A stretch of 64,000 nt of DNA from Aldehydirespirator sp965200005 (lineage in GTDB: Bacteria > Actinomycetota > Acidimicrobiia > Acidimicrobiales > Aldehydirespiratoraceae), in contig OZ241331.1 in assembly GCA_965200005.1 (NCBI GenBank), positions 372,001 to 436,000 on the forward strand, read 5' to 3'. Below are positions 1 to 8,641 of the stretch, piece after piece. The notes under the pieces were generated by a model. It saw only the letters and a list, made by a program, of their open reading frames with translations, did no database searches and had not been told where the DNA came from. The position numbers and the translations under genes are program-made. Each line of letters starts with the position of its first letter. Within the stretch, counting starts at the first letter, position 1.

Positions 1-223
1 GTTTCTCCCAGGCAGCCTCAAAGTCCCGGCGAGCGTCGTTCAGCGTTTCAATGCGTTCCCGGTAGTCGGAACGGAAGTTCGGCATCCCGTTTGGCCAGAC
101 CCGTTTCAACGGAGCGATCGCCAGGAACGGCCCTTCGATATCGACTAGTTCGAGCCACCGACGGTGCATCTCAGCCGAGTTCGCGGTCGTGGGACGTCGG
201 CGTGTGCTAGTTCGACGTGGCAT
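1..223 (-). CDS. DISARM-type DNA methylase, N-terminal fragment (cut by window edge)
   Basis: This is the first 74 codons of a gene that runs off the left edge. The ATG at 223 overlaps the TGA of the helicase gene by one base (TGATG), so the two are translationally coupled. Reading the minus strand gives a basic start (MPRRTSTRRR) followed by HRRWLELVDIEGPFLAIAPL and KRVWPNGMPN. That WLxLVxxxGPFL..PxLKRVxPxGM pattern is what I recall from the N-termini of large class I adenine methylases of defence islands. In class 1 DISARM the methylase drmMI follows drmD, so the position fits. No catalytic motif (such as NPPY) lies inside the window, so the methylase call rests on the N-terminal pattern and gene order. 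Confidence 0.6.
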   Translation of the reverse strand, partial: MPRRTSTRRRPTTANSAEMHRRWLELVDIEGPFLAIAPLKRVWPNGMPNFRSDYRERIETLNDARRDFEAAWEK

Positions 224-3200
224 CAGTTTGCCCACGCCTGAGCATCAGTGGGCGTCAACGCAAACACCAGCGCCGCCGCAGATGTGTGAGGCTTGACCTC
301 GGCGTAACGATCTGCGATGGCCGCAAGTTCACGCGTCTCCTCCTCGTCTAGTTGCTCAAGTCGGCCGTGCATCGATTCGATGTCCCTGCGGCGTTGACGA
401 TGCTGGTCCGCTGCGTCAATCGAGAAGAGGGTCGTCTCGGCGTCGAGTAGGTCTCGAGTCAACTGCTCGATCGACTCCTCCAAGTTGAGCCGGAAGTGTT
501 TGAAGACTCCACGAGCCCGTTCAGCGTCAGAACGCTTGCGGTCTTCAAGTTCCTGAAGCACCTTGCTGTGGCGTCGCTCAGCGCGCCGCTCCATTGACGT
601 CTCTACTTGTGATCGCAGCGCCGAACCAGGCTGGTTCCACATATTGCAGAGCTGGTCGATCAGTGCTTGATCGGCAAGCTGGAGCCGGGGAGCATCAAGG
701 GCACGATCCAAGGCGGCTTCCGCTTTGGCTTCGGCCATGACTCTTGTGCCCCGACCTCCGAGACGCACCCCGGCAAGGAAGATCTCCTCGTGTAGCCGGA
801 TAGCACCACGACCCACAAGCGCCATACGGGTTACAGCAGCAACAAATGACTCCGGAAGGCCCTCGACAACGACGGCAGTCAGCCGGTTCAGCGGGGATGC
901 CGAACTCCACAAGAAACTGCGCAGCATGCGCTGCGATCTCTGCACAATCGGATGACCGAGGTGTGCATACACCACATCGCTACGTCCGTGGGCAACAGCT
1001 GGATCGAACGTGATTGGACGGGGGATCTCCAGTTGAAGTCTTGTGGCGAGACCCTTGAGTGTGTCCTGCCACCTCCCCGACCAAGGTCGGACGCCAAAGA
1101 TCTTGACCGCCTCGCCCTCACCATGGACATCATCTGCGTCATACTCCGTTGCGATCAGCGGTAACTGGTGATCAAGGTGAAGAGCAGTGTCAACTACTCG
1201 TCGCAGATTGAAAGGATCGAGATGCATTTGTCTGCGTGAAGCGTCAAAGCCCTGTTCAAGTCGTGTTAGCTGAGCGTTTAGCTTGATACCACCTGCAAGG
1301 GCATCATTGATCACCTCGTTCGGATCGACCCTGCGCGCTTTGCGTGTCGCGTTCGTGTGTGATCCGAAGTGACGCTGGATCTCCTCGCCAAGCACCTGAT
1401 TGGCAGATCCGAGATCTTGTTCAACGTTGGCAACCTTCCGAGCGATACGCGCCATGAAGTCGGCATCGGCCGTGTATGTCGACGCGGTGTGAGTCGGAGC
1501 GAAGTGAAAGACCTGCGGCTCCCGAGTCTGCCCATAGCGATCAATACGACCGATGCGTTGCTCTAAGCGAGAAGGGTTGAACGGGATGTCGAAATTGACG
1601 AGCCGGCAGCAGTGCGTTTGTAGATCAATGCCTTCGCCGGCAGCGTCGGTAGCGAGCAACACCCGCACTGGCTCCTTGGCTGGATCTTCAGTGAAACGCG
1701 CACGGATCAACTCGCGAGTTTCGGGGTCAGTTGAACCCTGGATGACAGCAAGGACACCTGCGTAACCCTGTTGCCTCAACACCCGTTCAAGCCATTCAAC
1801 GGTGTGCGCGTATTCGGTGAACACCACGACTCGCTCGTTCGAGCAGTCCGAGCCCTCGGAACGACAGACGCCATCAAGAAACTCAATCAGCTTGTCGAGC
1901 CGGGAGTCTGGGCTACTCTCATAGTCTAGCCCCCAATTGGCCAGCGTCCCGAGTTCACCTGACTTGGCACCCCGAAGCGGGTTCGACTTCTTCGAGTCAC
2001 GAAGCCGTTGAGATTCGAACTGCTCCCACAGTCCTTCCTCGTCATCAGCCTGCCTTTCACCAAACAACTCGTCGTAGCTGTTGTCGGTCAGGCCGCGCCC
2101 ATCTCGGGCACTGCGGTAGTGGCGGAGCGTCATGCCGAAGGCATACGGACTCGACAAAAAGCGCTTCTTGAGAAGCATCGTGACAATGTCACCGCTTGCC
2201 TTGTTGTCGTTCAGTTTGGCGCTGTCAGTCACGATCCGATTGAGCAGCTTGAACATGGCTTGCTCGTCGTCCCGCGGTGTGAACCGGAGTGTTTGAACCT
2301 TGCGGCTCTTGAATCCCCTGGCGCCCAGTTCTCGCTTGAGGCGCCGAACGGTCACGTCCTTAAGTGCTCGGGAGTCAAGCTGAGCACCCCGCTTGAAACG
2401 CTGCGAGTCAATCATCTCAAGCAGTGCTGTGAACGATTCGGGATGACCATTGTGAGGTGTTGCAGACAGGAACAGCCGATGTTCACATCTGTCGGCGAGC
2501 CGACGAACTGCGACGGTGCGCTGGGTGTCGACTGCGTAGCCGCGCCCACGAGATGTTGCAGCCGGGCTTGACGGTGCTACATGGTGTGCTTCGTCAACTA
2601 TGAGGATGTCAAACGCGAACTGCTTGGCCGACTTGGGGTTGTCTGTCTGTGAGTAGACAGATCGCATCAGACGTTGCGCTCGAGCCTGTGGCAGCCACGC
2701 CATCGACACGATCACACGCGGATACATCAAAAATGGGTTGGCGTGGAGTCCATGGCTGCGGCGTACCTTGGCCATCAGTTCGCTGTTGACGATCGTGAAC
2801 TCAAGACCGAACTTCTCTCGCATCTCGTCTTGCCACTTGAGCGACAGGCTCGGCGGACAGACCACAATTGCGGTCCGGGCACGATGGCGAAGCAACAACT
2901 CCTGGATGACCAAACCTGCTTCGATGGTCTTACCAAGCCCAACATCGTCGGCCAGCAGCAAGTTTGTTCGGGGAGCCTGAAGCGCTCGCCGCAACGGTTC
3001 AAGTTGGTAGGCCTCAATGTTGATGCCCGACCAGAACGGTGCCTGGTAGCGCTTCGGATCGACGAACGCGGCTAAGTGATTTGGGTCATCAAAGGTATTG
3101 GGGTTGATTTGCTCTGGCAAGCCTTGGGCTGGGGTGACTGTGTGCCCAACCTCAAGCTCCCATATAACAGCTAGCTGCTCGCTGAGTCGGCCCTCCTCAA

Positions 3201-3372
3201 GTGACTGCAAGTCGACCACATGCGAGAGGCCTGGCGACCGCTCGTCCGCCGAGCTGCGAGGGAGTCCCTGGCACCGGACGTTGGATACTGCCCATGTTGA
3301 GCCTCGAACCTCGACGACCTGGCCGGGTTCGGGCACTTCCGGCCGCCTCGCTACGGCGAGCGCGCTAGACAT
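223..3372 (-). CDS. drmD: SNF2-like helicase DrmD of a class 1 DISARM defence system
   Basis: A large superfamily 2 ATPase of about 1050 residues. Walker A is DVGLGKT near residue 145, the DEAH box is in IVDEAHHV near 260, motif III is LFLSATPHNG, and the C-terminal helicase half carries LLATDAAGEGIDL and QRIGRIDRYGQ. The spacing between the two RecA halves and the RRLKREL stretch match the SNF2-like helicases called DrmD. In DISARM this protein works with DrmMI, DrmA, DrmB and DrmC to stop incoming phage DNA. I place the start at the ATG at 3372 (MSSALAVARRPE), with AGGACAG upstream; an in-frame start at 3456 would add 28 residues of low-quality sequence. The gene lies just downstream of hypE and is coupled to the truncated methylase. 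The core drmABC genes would lie left of the window. Confidence 0.8.
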   Translation of the reverse strand: MSSALAVARRPEVPEPGQVVEVRGSTWAVSNVRCQGLPRSSADERSPGLSHVVDLQSLEEGRLSEQLAVIWELEVGHTVTPAQGLPEQINPNTFDDPNHLAAFVDPKRYQAPFWSGINIEAYQLEPLRRALQAPRTNLLLADDVGLGKTIEAGLVIQELLLRHRARTAIVVCPPSLSLKWQDEMREKFGLEFTIVNSELMAKVRRSHGLHANPFLMYPRVIVSMAWLPQARAQRLMRSVYSQTDNPKSAKQFAFDILIVDEAHHVAPSSPAATSRGRGYAVDTQRTVAVRRLADRCEHRLFLSATPHNGHPESFTALLEMIDSQRFKRGAQLDSRALKDVTVRRLKRELGARGFKSRKVQTLRFTPRDDEQAMFKLLNRIVTDSAKLNDNKASGDIVTMLLKKRFLSSPYAFGMTLRHYRSARDGRGLTDNSYDELFGERQADDEEGLWEQFESQRLRDSKKSNPLRGAKSGELGTLANWGLDYESSPDSRLDKLIEFLDGVCRSEGSDCSNERVVVFTEYAHTVEWLERVLRQQGYAGVLAVIQGSTDPETRELIRARFTEDPAKEPVRVLLATDAAGEGIDLQTHCCRLVNFDIPFNPSRLEQRIGRIDRYGQTREPQVFHFAPTHTASTYTADADFMARIARKVANVEQDLGSANQVLGEEIQRHFGSHTNATRKARRVDPNEVINDALAGGIKLNAQLTRLEQGFDASRRQMHLDPFNLRRVVDTALHLDHQLPLIATEYDADDVHGEGEAVKIFGVRPWSGRWQDTLKGLATRLQLEIPRPITFDPAVAHGRSDVVYAHLGHPIVQRSQRMLRSFLWSSASPLNRLTAVVVEGLPESFVAAVTRMALVGRGAIRLHEEIFLAGVRLGGRGTRVMAEAKAEAALDRALDAPRLQLADQALIDQLCNMWNQPGSALRSQVETSMERRAERRHSKVLQELEDRKRSDAERARGVFKHFRLNLEESIEQLTRDLLDAETTLFSIDAADQHRQRRRDIESMHGRLEQLDEEETRELAAIADRYAEVKPHTSAAALVFALTPTDAQAWAN

Positions 3373-3425
3373 CTCGGCTCTGTCCTGTTGAGTGTGGCCA
3401 AGACTCGGGTTCGCAAAGAACTGAG

Positions 3426-3441
3426 TACCAAGTTGCTGGTA
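3426..3441. promoter_or_regulatory. Small inverted repeat upstream of drmD
   Basis: TACCA, six bases, then TGGTA, lying 54-69 bases upstream of the chosen drmD start in the gap after hypE. It could be an operator for the defence island or chance. It would lie inside the coding frame if the longer drmD start at 3456 is used. Confidence 0.2.
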
Positions 3442-3533
3442 TGCAAGACACAGCAACCTTTTCTAGCTCATACTCACTCAAGCAAGCAGACGTCACCGGC
3501 ACCCGTAAGTGGACCCGAGTACGCCAAGCGGCG

Positions 3534-4637
3534 TTAACAGATGCGGGGGAGGGGGTCGCCTACGAGCATGTCGACTATGCGAGTGCCGCCGAAGCCGGTG
3601 CGGATCGTGACCAATCCTTGATGTTGATCGGTGATCTTGCCGATTATGCAGGCATCGACGCCTTCGGGATGCTGACGGAGGGCTTGGACAGCTCGGGTCG
3701 CTGAGACGGCGGGGACTACGGCAAGCATCTTGCCCTCGTTGGCTATGTAGAGCGGGTCGAGGCCTAGTAACTCACAGGCGCCGGCGACCTCGGGCCACAC
3801 CGGTAGTGAAGCCTCATCAAGTTGCACGCCCAACCCGCAGGCCATGGCTAACTCGTTGCAAGCAGAAGCGACACCTCCACGGGTCGGGTCACGCAGCCAT
3901 CGGGTATCCGGAACAGCGTCAAGCAGATCGGCGACCATCCGGTGCAGTGCCGCGGTGTCGGAGCCGACATCTGCATGCAAAGCCAGATCGCCCCGAGCCA
4001 CCATCACGGCCACACCGTGATCGCCAAGCGTTCCCGACACGATCACTGCATCGCCGGGCTTGACAGCAGACGCGGCCAACGAGACTGCACGATCCACGCG
4101 ACCAAACCCGGTCGTGTTGATGTAGCAGCCATCGGCGGCACCCCGTTCCACAACCTTGGTGTCACCCGTAACGACGGGGACTCCGGCGCTCGCCGCGGCC
4201 GCCGCAACATCCGCAACAATCAGGCGCAGTTCATCAACCGACAACCCCTCTTCAAGCACTAGTGACAGTGTGATCGCTAAGGGCTCGGCACCCATTGCAG
4301 CTAAATCGTTCAACGTGCCGTTCACGGCCAGATCGCCTATCGAGCCGCCCAGGAACCGTCTCGGAGTAACCACAAACGAATCAGTTGTCACCACCAGGCG
4401 GGATCTGGCAGCAATGTCGGGTTCCAGATCCAGCACCGCGCCATCATCAAGACCATCAAGCACGGCGTTCGACAGAGCGGGACGGATGATGGATTCGATC
4501 AGCGAAAGGCTTGCACGACCACCCGCGCCATGGGCCATAGTGATGGTCTCATCACGGAACCGGGGCGCACGCCGTCGCCAACTCTCTATTCGCTCAAGCA
4601 CCTCCTGGCGCGCCCGCAGGTCATCGTCAGTCGCCAT
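3534..4637 (-). CDS. hypE: Hydrogenase maturation protein HypE (carbamoyl dehydratase)
   Basis: A 367-residue PurM-like ATPase. HypE dehydrates the thiocarbamoyl group carried on its C-terminal cysteine to thiocyanate, which becomes the CN ligands of the NiFe site. The sequence has the N-terminal MAHGAGGRASL motif, TTDSFVVTPRRFLGGSIGDL near 90, the glycine-rich DPTRGGVASACNEL segment, and the diagnostic C-terminus PRIC with the catalytic Cys as last residue, so the protein is complete and should be functional. It is the last hydrogenase gene of the leftward run, about 100 bases after hypD. That gap is larger than the overlapping junctions before it, so hypE may have its own ribosome site or a weak promoter. 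Confidence 0.96.
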   Translation of the reverse strand: MATDDDLRARQEVLERIESWRRRAPRFRDETITMAHGAGGRASLSLIESIIRPALSNAVLDGLDDGAVLDLEPDIAARSRLVVTTDSFVVTPRRFLGGSIGDLAVNGTLNDLAAMGAEPLAITLSLVLEEGLSVDELRLIVADVAAAAASAGVPVVTGDTKVVERGAADGCYINTTGFGRVDRAVSLAASAVKPGDAVIVSGTLGDHGVAVMVARGDLALHADVGSDTAALHRMVADLLDAVPDTRWLRDPTRGGVASACNELAMACGLGVQLDEASLPVWPEVAGACELLGLDPLYIANEGKMLAVVPAVSATRAVQALRQHPEGVDACIIGKITDQHQGLVTIRTGFGGTRIVDMLVGDPLPRIC

Positions 4638-4742
4638 CAGCTAGCAGTCCCCTTTCGGACTCCACAGAAGTCTGACCGGCCACGCCCGTCGGGCGGCCAC
4701 TCCTTCAATGACCAAGCGAAAGGTAATGCCGGTAGCGAGCGA

Positions 4743-5870
4743 TCAACCGGCGGTGACTGGAATGCGCTGATAGCTCGAGTAGCGGCCGTAGTTGTAATAG
4801 GCAGCACATGCACCCTCTGATGACACCATGCAAGTGCCGATGGGTGTTTCAGGCGTACACGCAGTTCCGAAGACCTTGCACTCCCACGGACGCAAAGCTC
4901 CCTTTAGCACCTCACCGCACTGACACGCCTTGGGATCAGCCACCCGCACGCCGGGCACCTCGAAACGTCTTTCGGCATCCCAGCGAGCGAACTTCGGAGC
5001 AAGCGCAAGCGCACTTTGTGCGATAAAGCCAAGCCCCCGCCACTCGAAGTGCGACCGCAGAACAAACACCTCACGTAGTAGCGCCAACGCCCGACGATTG
5101 CCACTCGCTGACACAACTCGCCGGTACTGATTCTCAACTGTGCAGCGGCCCTCGTCGAGCTGCTGCAACAGCATCAACACTGCTTGCAAGATGTCAACCG
5201 GTTCAAACCCAGCCGTCACTAACGGCTTTCGATACTGCTGTGAAACGAATCGATACGCGTGCGTACCAATCACAGTCGACACATGCCCCGGGCCGATGAA
5301 GCCGTCCAGATCCATCCCTGGAGAATCCAAGATCGCCTTGACTGGCGGCACGATAGTCACGTGATTACAGAAGACACTGAAGTTCAAAACGGCGCGCTCA
5401 CAAGCCTGAATGAGCGTGACGGCGGTCGAGGGAGCAGTCGTCTCAAAGCCCACTGCAACAAATATGACTTCGCGCGGAGCGAGCTTCTCGGCTAACGCCA
5501 GTGCATCAAGCGGCGAATACACCACTCGAACGTCCGCGCCTCGGGCTTTAGCTTCAAGCAAGTTTGATTTCTTGCCAGGCACCCGCAGCATGTCGCCGAA
5601 GCAACACAGCGTCACATCATTATTGAGTGCTAGCGAGATTGCGTCATCGACACGCCCCATCGGGATGACACAAACCGGGCATCCTGGGCCATGTACCAAC
5701 TCAATGCTCTGAGGCAGCAGGCCTTCAATGCCGTGGCGATAGATGGAGTGCGTATGACCCCCGCAAACCTCCATGAACTTGCGGAACGGTTGCTTGGCAG
5801 CTAAGTCGTCAATCTGCGCCAGCAACATCTTGGCTGCTTCGGGGTCGCGGAACTCATCTACGTACCTCAA
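4743..5870 (-). CDS. hypD: Hydrogenase maturation protein HypD
   Basis: A 375-residue Fe-S scaffold that works with HypC to assemble the Fe(CN)2CO unit. All family cysteine motifs are visible: MEVCGGHTHSIYRHGI near residue 37, GPGCPVCVIP near 65, the FCNHVTIVPP segment, and the C-terminal cluster region CQCGEVLKG, WECKVFGTAC and EGACAAYYNYGRY. Length is normal. Its ATG at 5870 overlaps the stop of the SIS-domain gene by four bases (ATGA), placing it in the same leftward transcript as hypC and the CooC-like gene. Confidence 0.97.
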   Translation of the reverse strand: MRYVDEFRDPEAAKMLLAQIDDLAAKQPFRKFMEVCGGHTHSIYRHGIEGLLPQSIELVHGPGCPVCVIPMGRVDDAISLALNNDVTLCCFGDMLRVPGKKSNLLEAKARGADVRVVYSPLDALALAEKLAPREVIFVAVGFETTAPSTAVTLIQACERAVLNFSVFCNHVTIVPPVKAILDSPGMDLDGFIGPGHVSTVIGTHAYRFVSQQYRKPLVTAGFEPVDILQAVLMLLQQLDEGRCTVENQYRRVVSASGNRRALALLREVFVLRSHFEWRGLGFIAQSALALAPKFARWDAERRFEVPGVRVADPKACQCGEVLKGALRPWECKVFGTACTPETPIGTCMVSSEGACAAYYNYGRYSSYQRIPVTAG

Positions 5871-6982
5871 CTCACCACCCCCTCAACTACGTGATCCGGC
5901 CAGGGGCCGTGCCGCCTCACGTTGACCCGCTCGCAAAGGCTGCTCATCAGCGCGGCTTGAGCCTCCTGGATGCGATGAACCGACTGCGACTGAACCACGA
6001 TCGTGTGCGACACACTCGGATGATCAACAAACGTTCCCCCGCCATAACCGCTGAGCCCAATTGTGGTCACTCCCATGGCATCGGCACGATCAAAGGCTGC
6101 AAGCAGATTTGGTGATGCGCCACTGGTGCTACACCCGACGAGCACATCGCCAGGCCTAGCAAACGCATCAATCTGGCGGGCAAAGATCCGCTGTGCTCCA
6201 AGGTCATTCGCTAGGGCTGTGCACACGGCGTAGTCACAACACAGCGCCTGGGCCAAGACACCCTGGCCGGAAAGTTTGCGTGCCAGTCTGGCCGCATCGG
6301 TTGCGCTGCCTCCGTTACCCATTGTTAGCACGGTGCCATTTGACAAAGCGGCGTCGGCAATCACTGCCGCTATGGCATCAAGGGTCTCGTCATTGTCGGC
6401 GAGTGAGCGAGCTGTGAGTGAAGCTGACTCGGCCCGCTTTGTCCTCGCAGACTTCCGTAGCGACTCACGCAAGGAAGATTCGTCCTGCTCACTGGCATCT
6501 AGGAACGGATACAAGAAGCCAGTCGAGTCACCACCATCAACTCCGTCGCCACCCACCAGACCAGGATGTTCGAGCGCCACTTGCACCAGTTCCCACAACA
6601 GGTGATACGTCAGCACCACTTCTGCATCGGTGACCTGAGTTGTGGGGATTAGCAAGTCCGCGTTCACGAATCGGTCAGCGGTGGCATCACCAGCAGTATC
6701 GGATATCAGCAACAGAGGCTCACGACTTCGTACGGGCTCGACGATCTCACCTTGAGATATCACTCTGGCAAATGCGCTGAAATCCACAGCGGTGGCGGGC
6801 AGTGGGCGCGTGCCCGCTATCACAGGATGCACACACTCGACAGCAACGTGGTGAGCGTGATCAGGAGCGTGAACTGCAGTTACCCACAAGCTTCGACCCT
6901 CGGTGAAAGCGCGGGCAAGCCACATCGCGCCCGCTACGGGATCATTGACACAGTCGATGGCCAGACCAGCCGCCGGACTCAT
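5867..6982 (-). CDS. Hydrogenase-operon SIS-domain protein (phosphoheptose-isomerase-like C-terminal half)
   Basis: The 371-residue protein has two parts. Residues from about 200 on form a SIS sugar-isomerase domain of the GmhA type, with LTMGNGGSATDAARLARKL, then GDVLVGCSTSGASPNLLAAF and a C-terminal helix with the conserved Q/E region. The first 180 residues (CVNDPVAGAMWLARAF, LLLISDTAGDATADRFVNAD, YHLLWELVQVALEHPGL) do not match a family I can name. SIS proteins annotated as phosphoheptose isomerase recur in actinobacterial hydrogenase operons, which supports a maturation or regulatory role rather than LPS sugar synthesis. It overlaps both hypC and hypD by four bases, so it is tightly co-translated with the Hyp factors. 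The substrate is unknown. Confidence 0.7.
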   Translation of the reverse strand: MSPAAGLAIDCVNDPVAGAMWLARAFTEGRSLWVTAVHAPDHAHHVAVECVHPVIAGTRPLPATAVDFSAFARVISQGEIVEPVRSREPLLLISDTAGDATADRFVNADLLIPTTQVTDAEVVLTYHLLWELVQVALEHPGLVGGDGVDGGDSTGFLYPFLDASEQDESSLRESLRKSARTKRAESASLTARSLADNDETLDAIAAVIADAALSNGTVLTMGNGGSATDAARLARKLSGQGVLAQALCCDYAVCTALANDLGAQRIFARQIDAFARPGDVLVGCSTSGASPNLLAAFDRADAMGVTTIGLSGYGGGTFVDHPSVSHTIVVQSQSVHRIQEAQAALMSSLCERVNVRRHGPWPDHVVEGVVS

Positions 6983-7248
6983 GGCAGCTTCGTGCCGAGG
7001 GCCTCGACCTCTTCGTCATAAACTGATCCCAACTCACGCATGAAAGCCAGCGTCTCGGCGGCTTCGGCAGCGTCAATGCGAGCCATCGCGAAACCCACAT
7101 GCAACAACACCCAATCGCCAGCGTTGAGCGGCTCGTCGTCCACCATGATGGTGTTGACCTCGCGGCGCACACCCTCTACATCGACGGTGGCTGTGTGAGG
7201 ACCTGATGGCTCCAACTCCACGACCTGTGCCGGGATTCCCACACACAT
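6979..7248 (-). CDS. hypC: Hydrogenase maturation chaperone HypC/HupF
   Basis: A 89-residue chaperone of the HypC family, which carries the Fe(CN)2CO unit from HypD to the large subunit through its N-terminal cysteine. I start it at the ATG at 7248 because the mature family always begins MC(V/I)G(I/L)P, and here MCVGIPAQVVEL begins exactly there. A longer in-frame ORF back to 7314 would bury the essential Cys2. The start overlaps the TGA of the upstream ATPase gene (TGATG), and its own stop overlaps the SIS gene start. The typical GDWVLLHVGFAMARID core is present, followed by a short acidic tail. Confidence 0.95.
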   Translation of the reverse strand: MCVGIPAQVVELEPSGPHTATVDVEGVRREVNTIMVDDEPLNAGDWVLLHVGFAMARIDAAEAAETLAFMRELGSVYDEEVEALGTKLP

Positions 7249-8222
7249 CAGCGCGCAACCTCGCTTGAAACAACCAGTGATGCTGTGGGCCTTGAAGATC
7301 GCGATTCGTGACACCGGGACTCGTCACTGAACCGCCGATACCGCCGATGTGCAAGTGAGTCGCTGGGATCTCTTCCCAGAAGTGTCGTGACGATCGAGTC
7401 GACCGCGAACACCACCGGATCGTTTGGTGCGAAGTCAATCAGCGGAAGCGATGCAGCGTCAGCATCAAGCACTGCATCTGACCATTCGACCGAGCCAATC
7501 AGTTCAAGGTCGTGGCGGCTGCAATATGCCTTGATCGCGGCGATGTCATCGGGTCGCCGACATTTATTTGCCACCACCGCGACGCGCTCAATCGTGGTCT
7601 CAGAAGCGAGCCTTGCCTGTAACCGCACCGCTTCTAATGACCGGTAATAGGGCTCCGCTACCAACAACAAAAAATCGCAATGGCGAGCCGTGCCACGGCT
7701 CAGATGCTCGGGCGACGCCTCCAAGTCAAGCAACGTGACGGTTGCTTGTCCCTCAACCGCTTGTGTCCGCGCTGTGGATGAACCATTTGAATCAGCACGG
7801 GTATCACGAGCTGACGAGCGTGGAAGCGCCTGGGTTTGGGATGAGGCGCCGTTCAAGTTCGCGAGGTCGGCAAGTAGGGCGCTAACAGTGGCGTGAGCCG
7901 AACATAGACATCCTTCGTCGGCATGCTGAGGCATACCCATGCGCAACAGCTTGACGCCGTCAGGCCCCGGAACCGAGTGGCGCAACAACACCTCATGGAC
8001 TGACTCGGTGAGTCGTGGCCCGTCGAAACGCCTCGACACCAGCGATGTCGGTAGCGCAGTTACCGGCGCCTCGCCAGCCAAACCCAAGGCAGCATGAAGA
8101 TTCGGGTTGCTGTCACCGTCAATGGCGACTACACGCATACCGGCTCGAGCCAGCAACCGGGCTGCCGTCGCGCAGATCGTCGTTTTTCCGGCGCCGCCCT
8201 TTCCAGCGATTGCGATGCGCAT
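7248..8222 (-). CDS. CooC-like MinD-family ATPase, putative nickel-insertion factor
   Basis: A 324-residue P-loop NTPase of the SIMIBI/MinD group. It has the deviant Walker A GKGGAGKTT at the N-terminus, the ExDGDSNPNL-like segment AIDGDSNPNLHAALGL near 40, and GCLCSAHATVSALL near 115, the CxC pair at which CooC-type proteins dimerise and bind nickel. A low-complexity Ser/Thr/Ala insert (about 135-165) and a charged C-terminal tail are additions. CooC proteins insert Ni into CO dehydrogenase, but no CODH is seen here, while a [NiFe]-hydrogenase island surrounds it and hypA/hypB are absent. A role in Ni loading of the hydrogenase is therefore inferred. The ATG at 8222 overlaps the upstream stop (TAATG); a GTG at 8228 is also possible. 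Confidence 0.75.
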   Translation of the reverse strand: MRIAIAGKGGAGKTTICATAARLLARAGMRVVAIDGDSNPNLHAALGLAGEAPVTALPTSLVSRRFDGPRLTESVHEVLLRHSVPGPDGVKLLRMGMPQHADEGCLCSAHATVSALLADLANLNGASSQTQALPRSSARDTRADSNGSSTARTQAVEGQATVTLLDLEASPEHLSRGTARHCDFLLLVAEPYYRSLEAVRLQARLASETTIERVAVVANKCRRPDDIAAIKAYCSRHDLELIGSVEWSDAVLDADAASLPLIDFAPNDPVVFAVDSIVTTLLGRDPSDSLAHRRYRRFSDESRCHESRSSRPTASLVVSSEVAR

Positions 8223-8641
8223 TAGCACCAGTTGTCGGCCGCAGCCAACGAATCGAGGGCTCGTCCAAGCCCGTCGCGAACCATTTCTAGTTCACGTGCC
8301 GCGGCGTAGGCAGCAGAGCGTCCCTCGTCAGTAAGCGCGTACTGGCGGCGATCTGGGCCGCTATCTGATGGAACCCATTGCGAGACAACTAGTCCTCGGT
8401 GTTGCATTTGACGCATTGCGCGGTAGATCGCGGCGAGGTCGGTCGCAACACCCAAGAACCGCACCGTCTCGTACAACTCGTAGCCGTAGCTATTGCCGTC
8501 CCGGCGTAGACACAACAGTAGGAATGCCTTCAGAAACCGGCGCGGTAACTCCCTAGAGGCAGACGATCCGGCCCGCTGAGTGTGCCCTGACACACTCACG
8601 CCGCGAGTTCGGGGGCTCGTGGCAACCGCTTCACGAATCAC
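8222..8641 (-). CDS. PadR-like winged-helix transcriptional regulator
   Basis: A PadR-family N-terminal winged helix: ELPRRFLKAFLLLCLRRDG, then NSYGYELYETVRFLG, AAIYRAMRQMQHRGLV and RRQYALTDEGRSA, which is the order of helix, recognition helix and wing in PadR. A C-terminal helix would dimerise. Upstream in-frame sequence is only a shadow of the next gene, so the start must be one of the GTG codons at 8641 (overlapping the previous stop by about ten bases), 8599 or 8593. Its place inside the hydrogenase run suggests that it controls the island. The effector is unknown. Confidence 0.7.
   Translation of the reverse strand: MIREAVATSPRTRGVSVSGHTQRAGSSASRELPRRFLKAFLLLCLRRDGNSYGYELYETVRFLGVATDLAAIYRAMRQMQHRGLVVSQWVPSDSGPDRRQYALTDEGRSAAYAAARELEMVRDGLGRALDSLAAADNWC

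Noticed and set aside
2008..2571. A 187-codon plus-strand ORF inside drmD
   Set aside because: It is antisense to conserved helicase motifs, has no recognisable domain and no ribosome site; a shadow.
3441..3704. An 87-codon plus-strand ORF over the end of hypE
   Set aside because: It overlaps the conserved HypE C-terminus (PRIC) in antisense and looks like a shadow.
7248..8222. Carbon monoxide dehydrogenase operon, suggested by the CooC-like ATPase
   Set aside because: No CODH catalytic or other coo genes are visible; the neighbours are hydrogenase genes.
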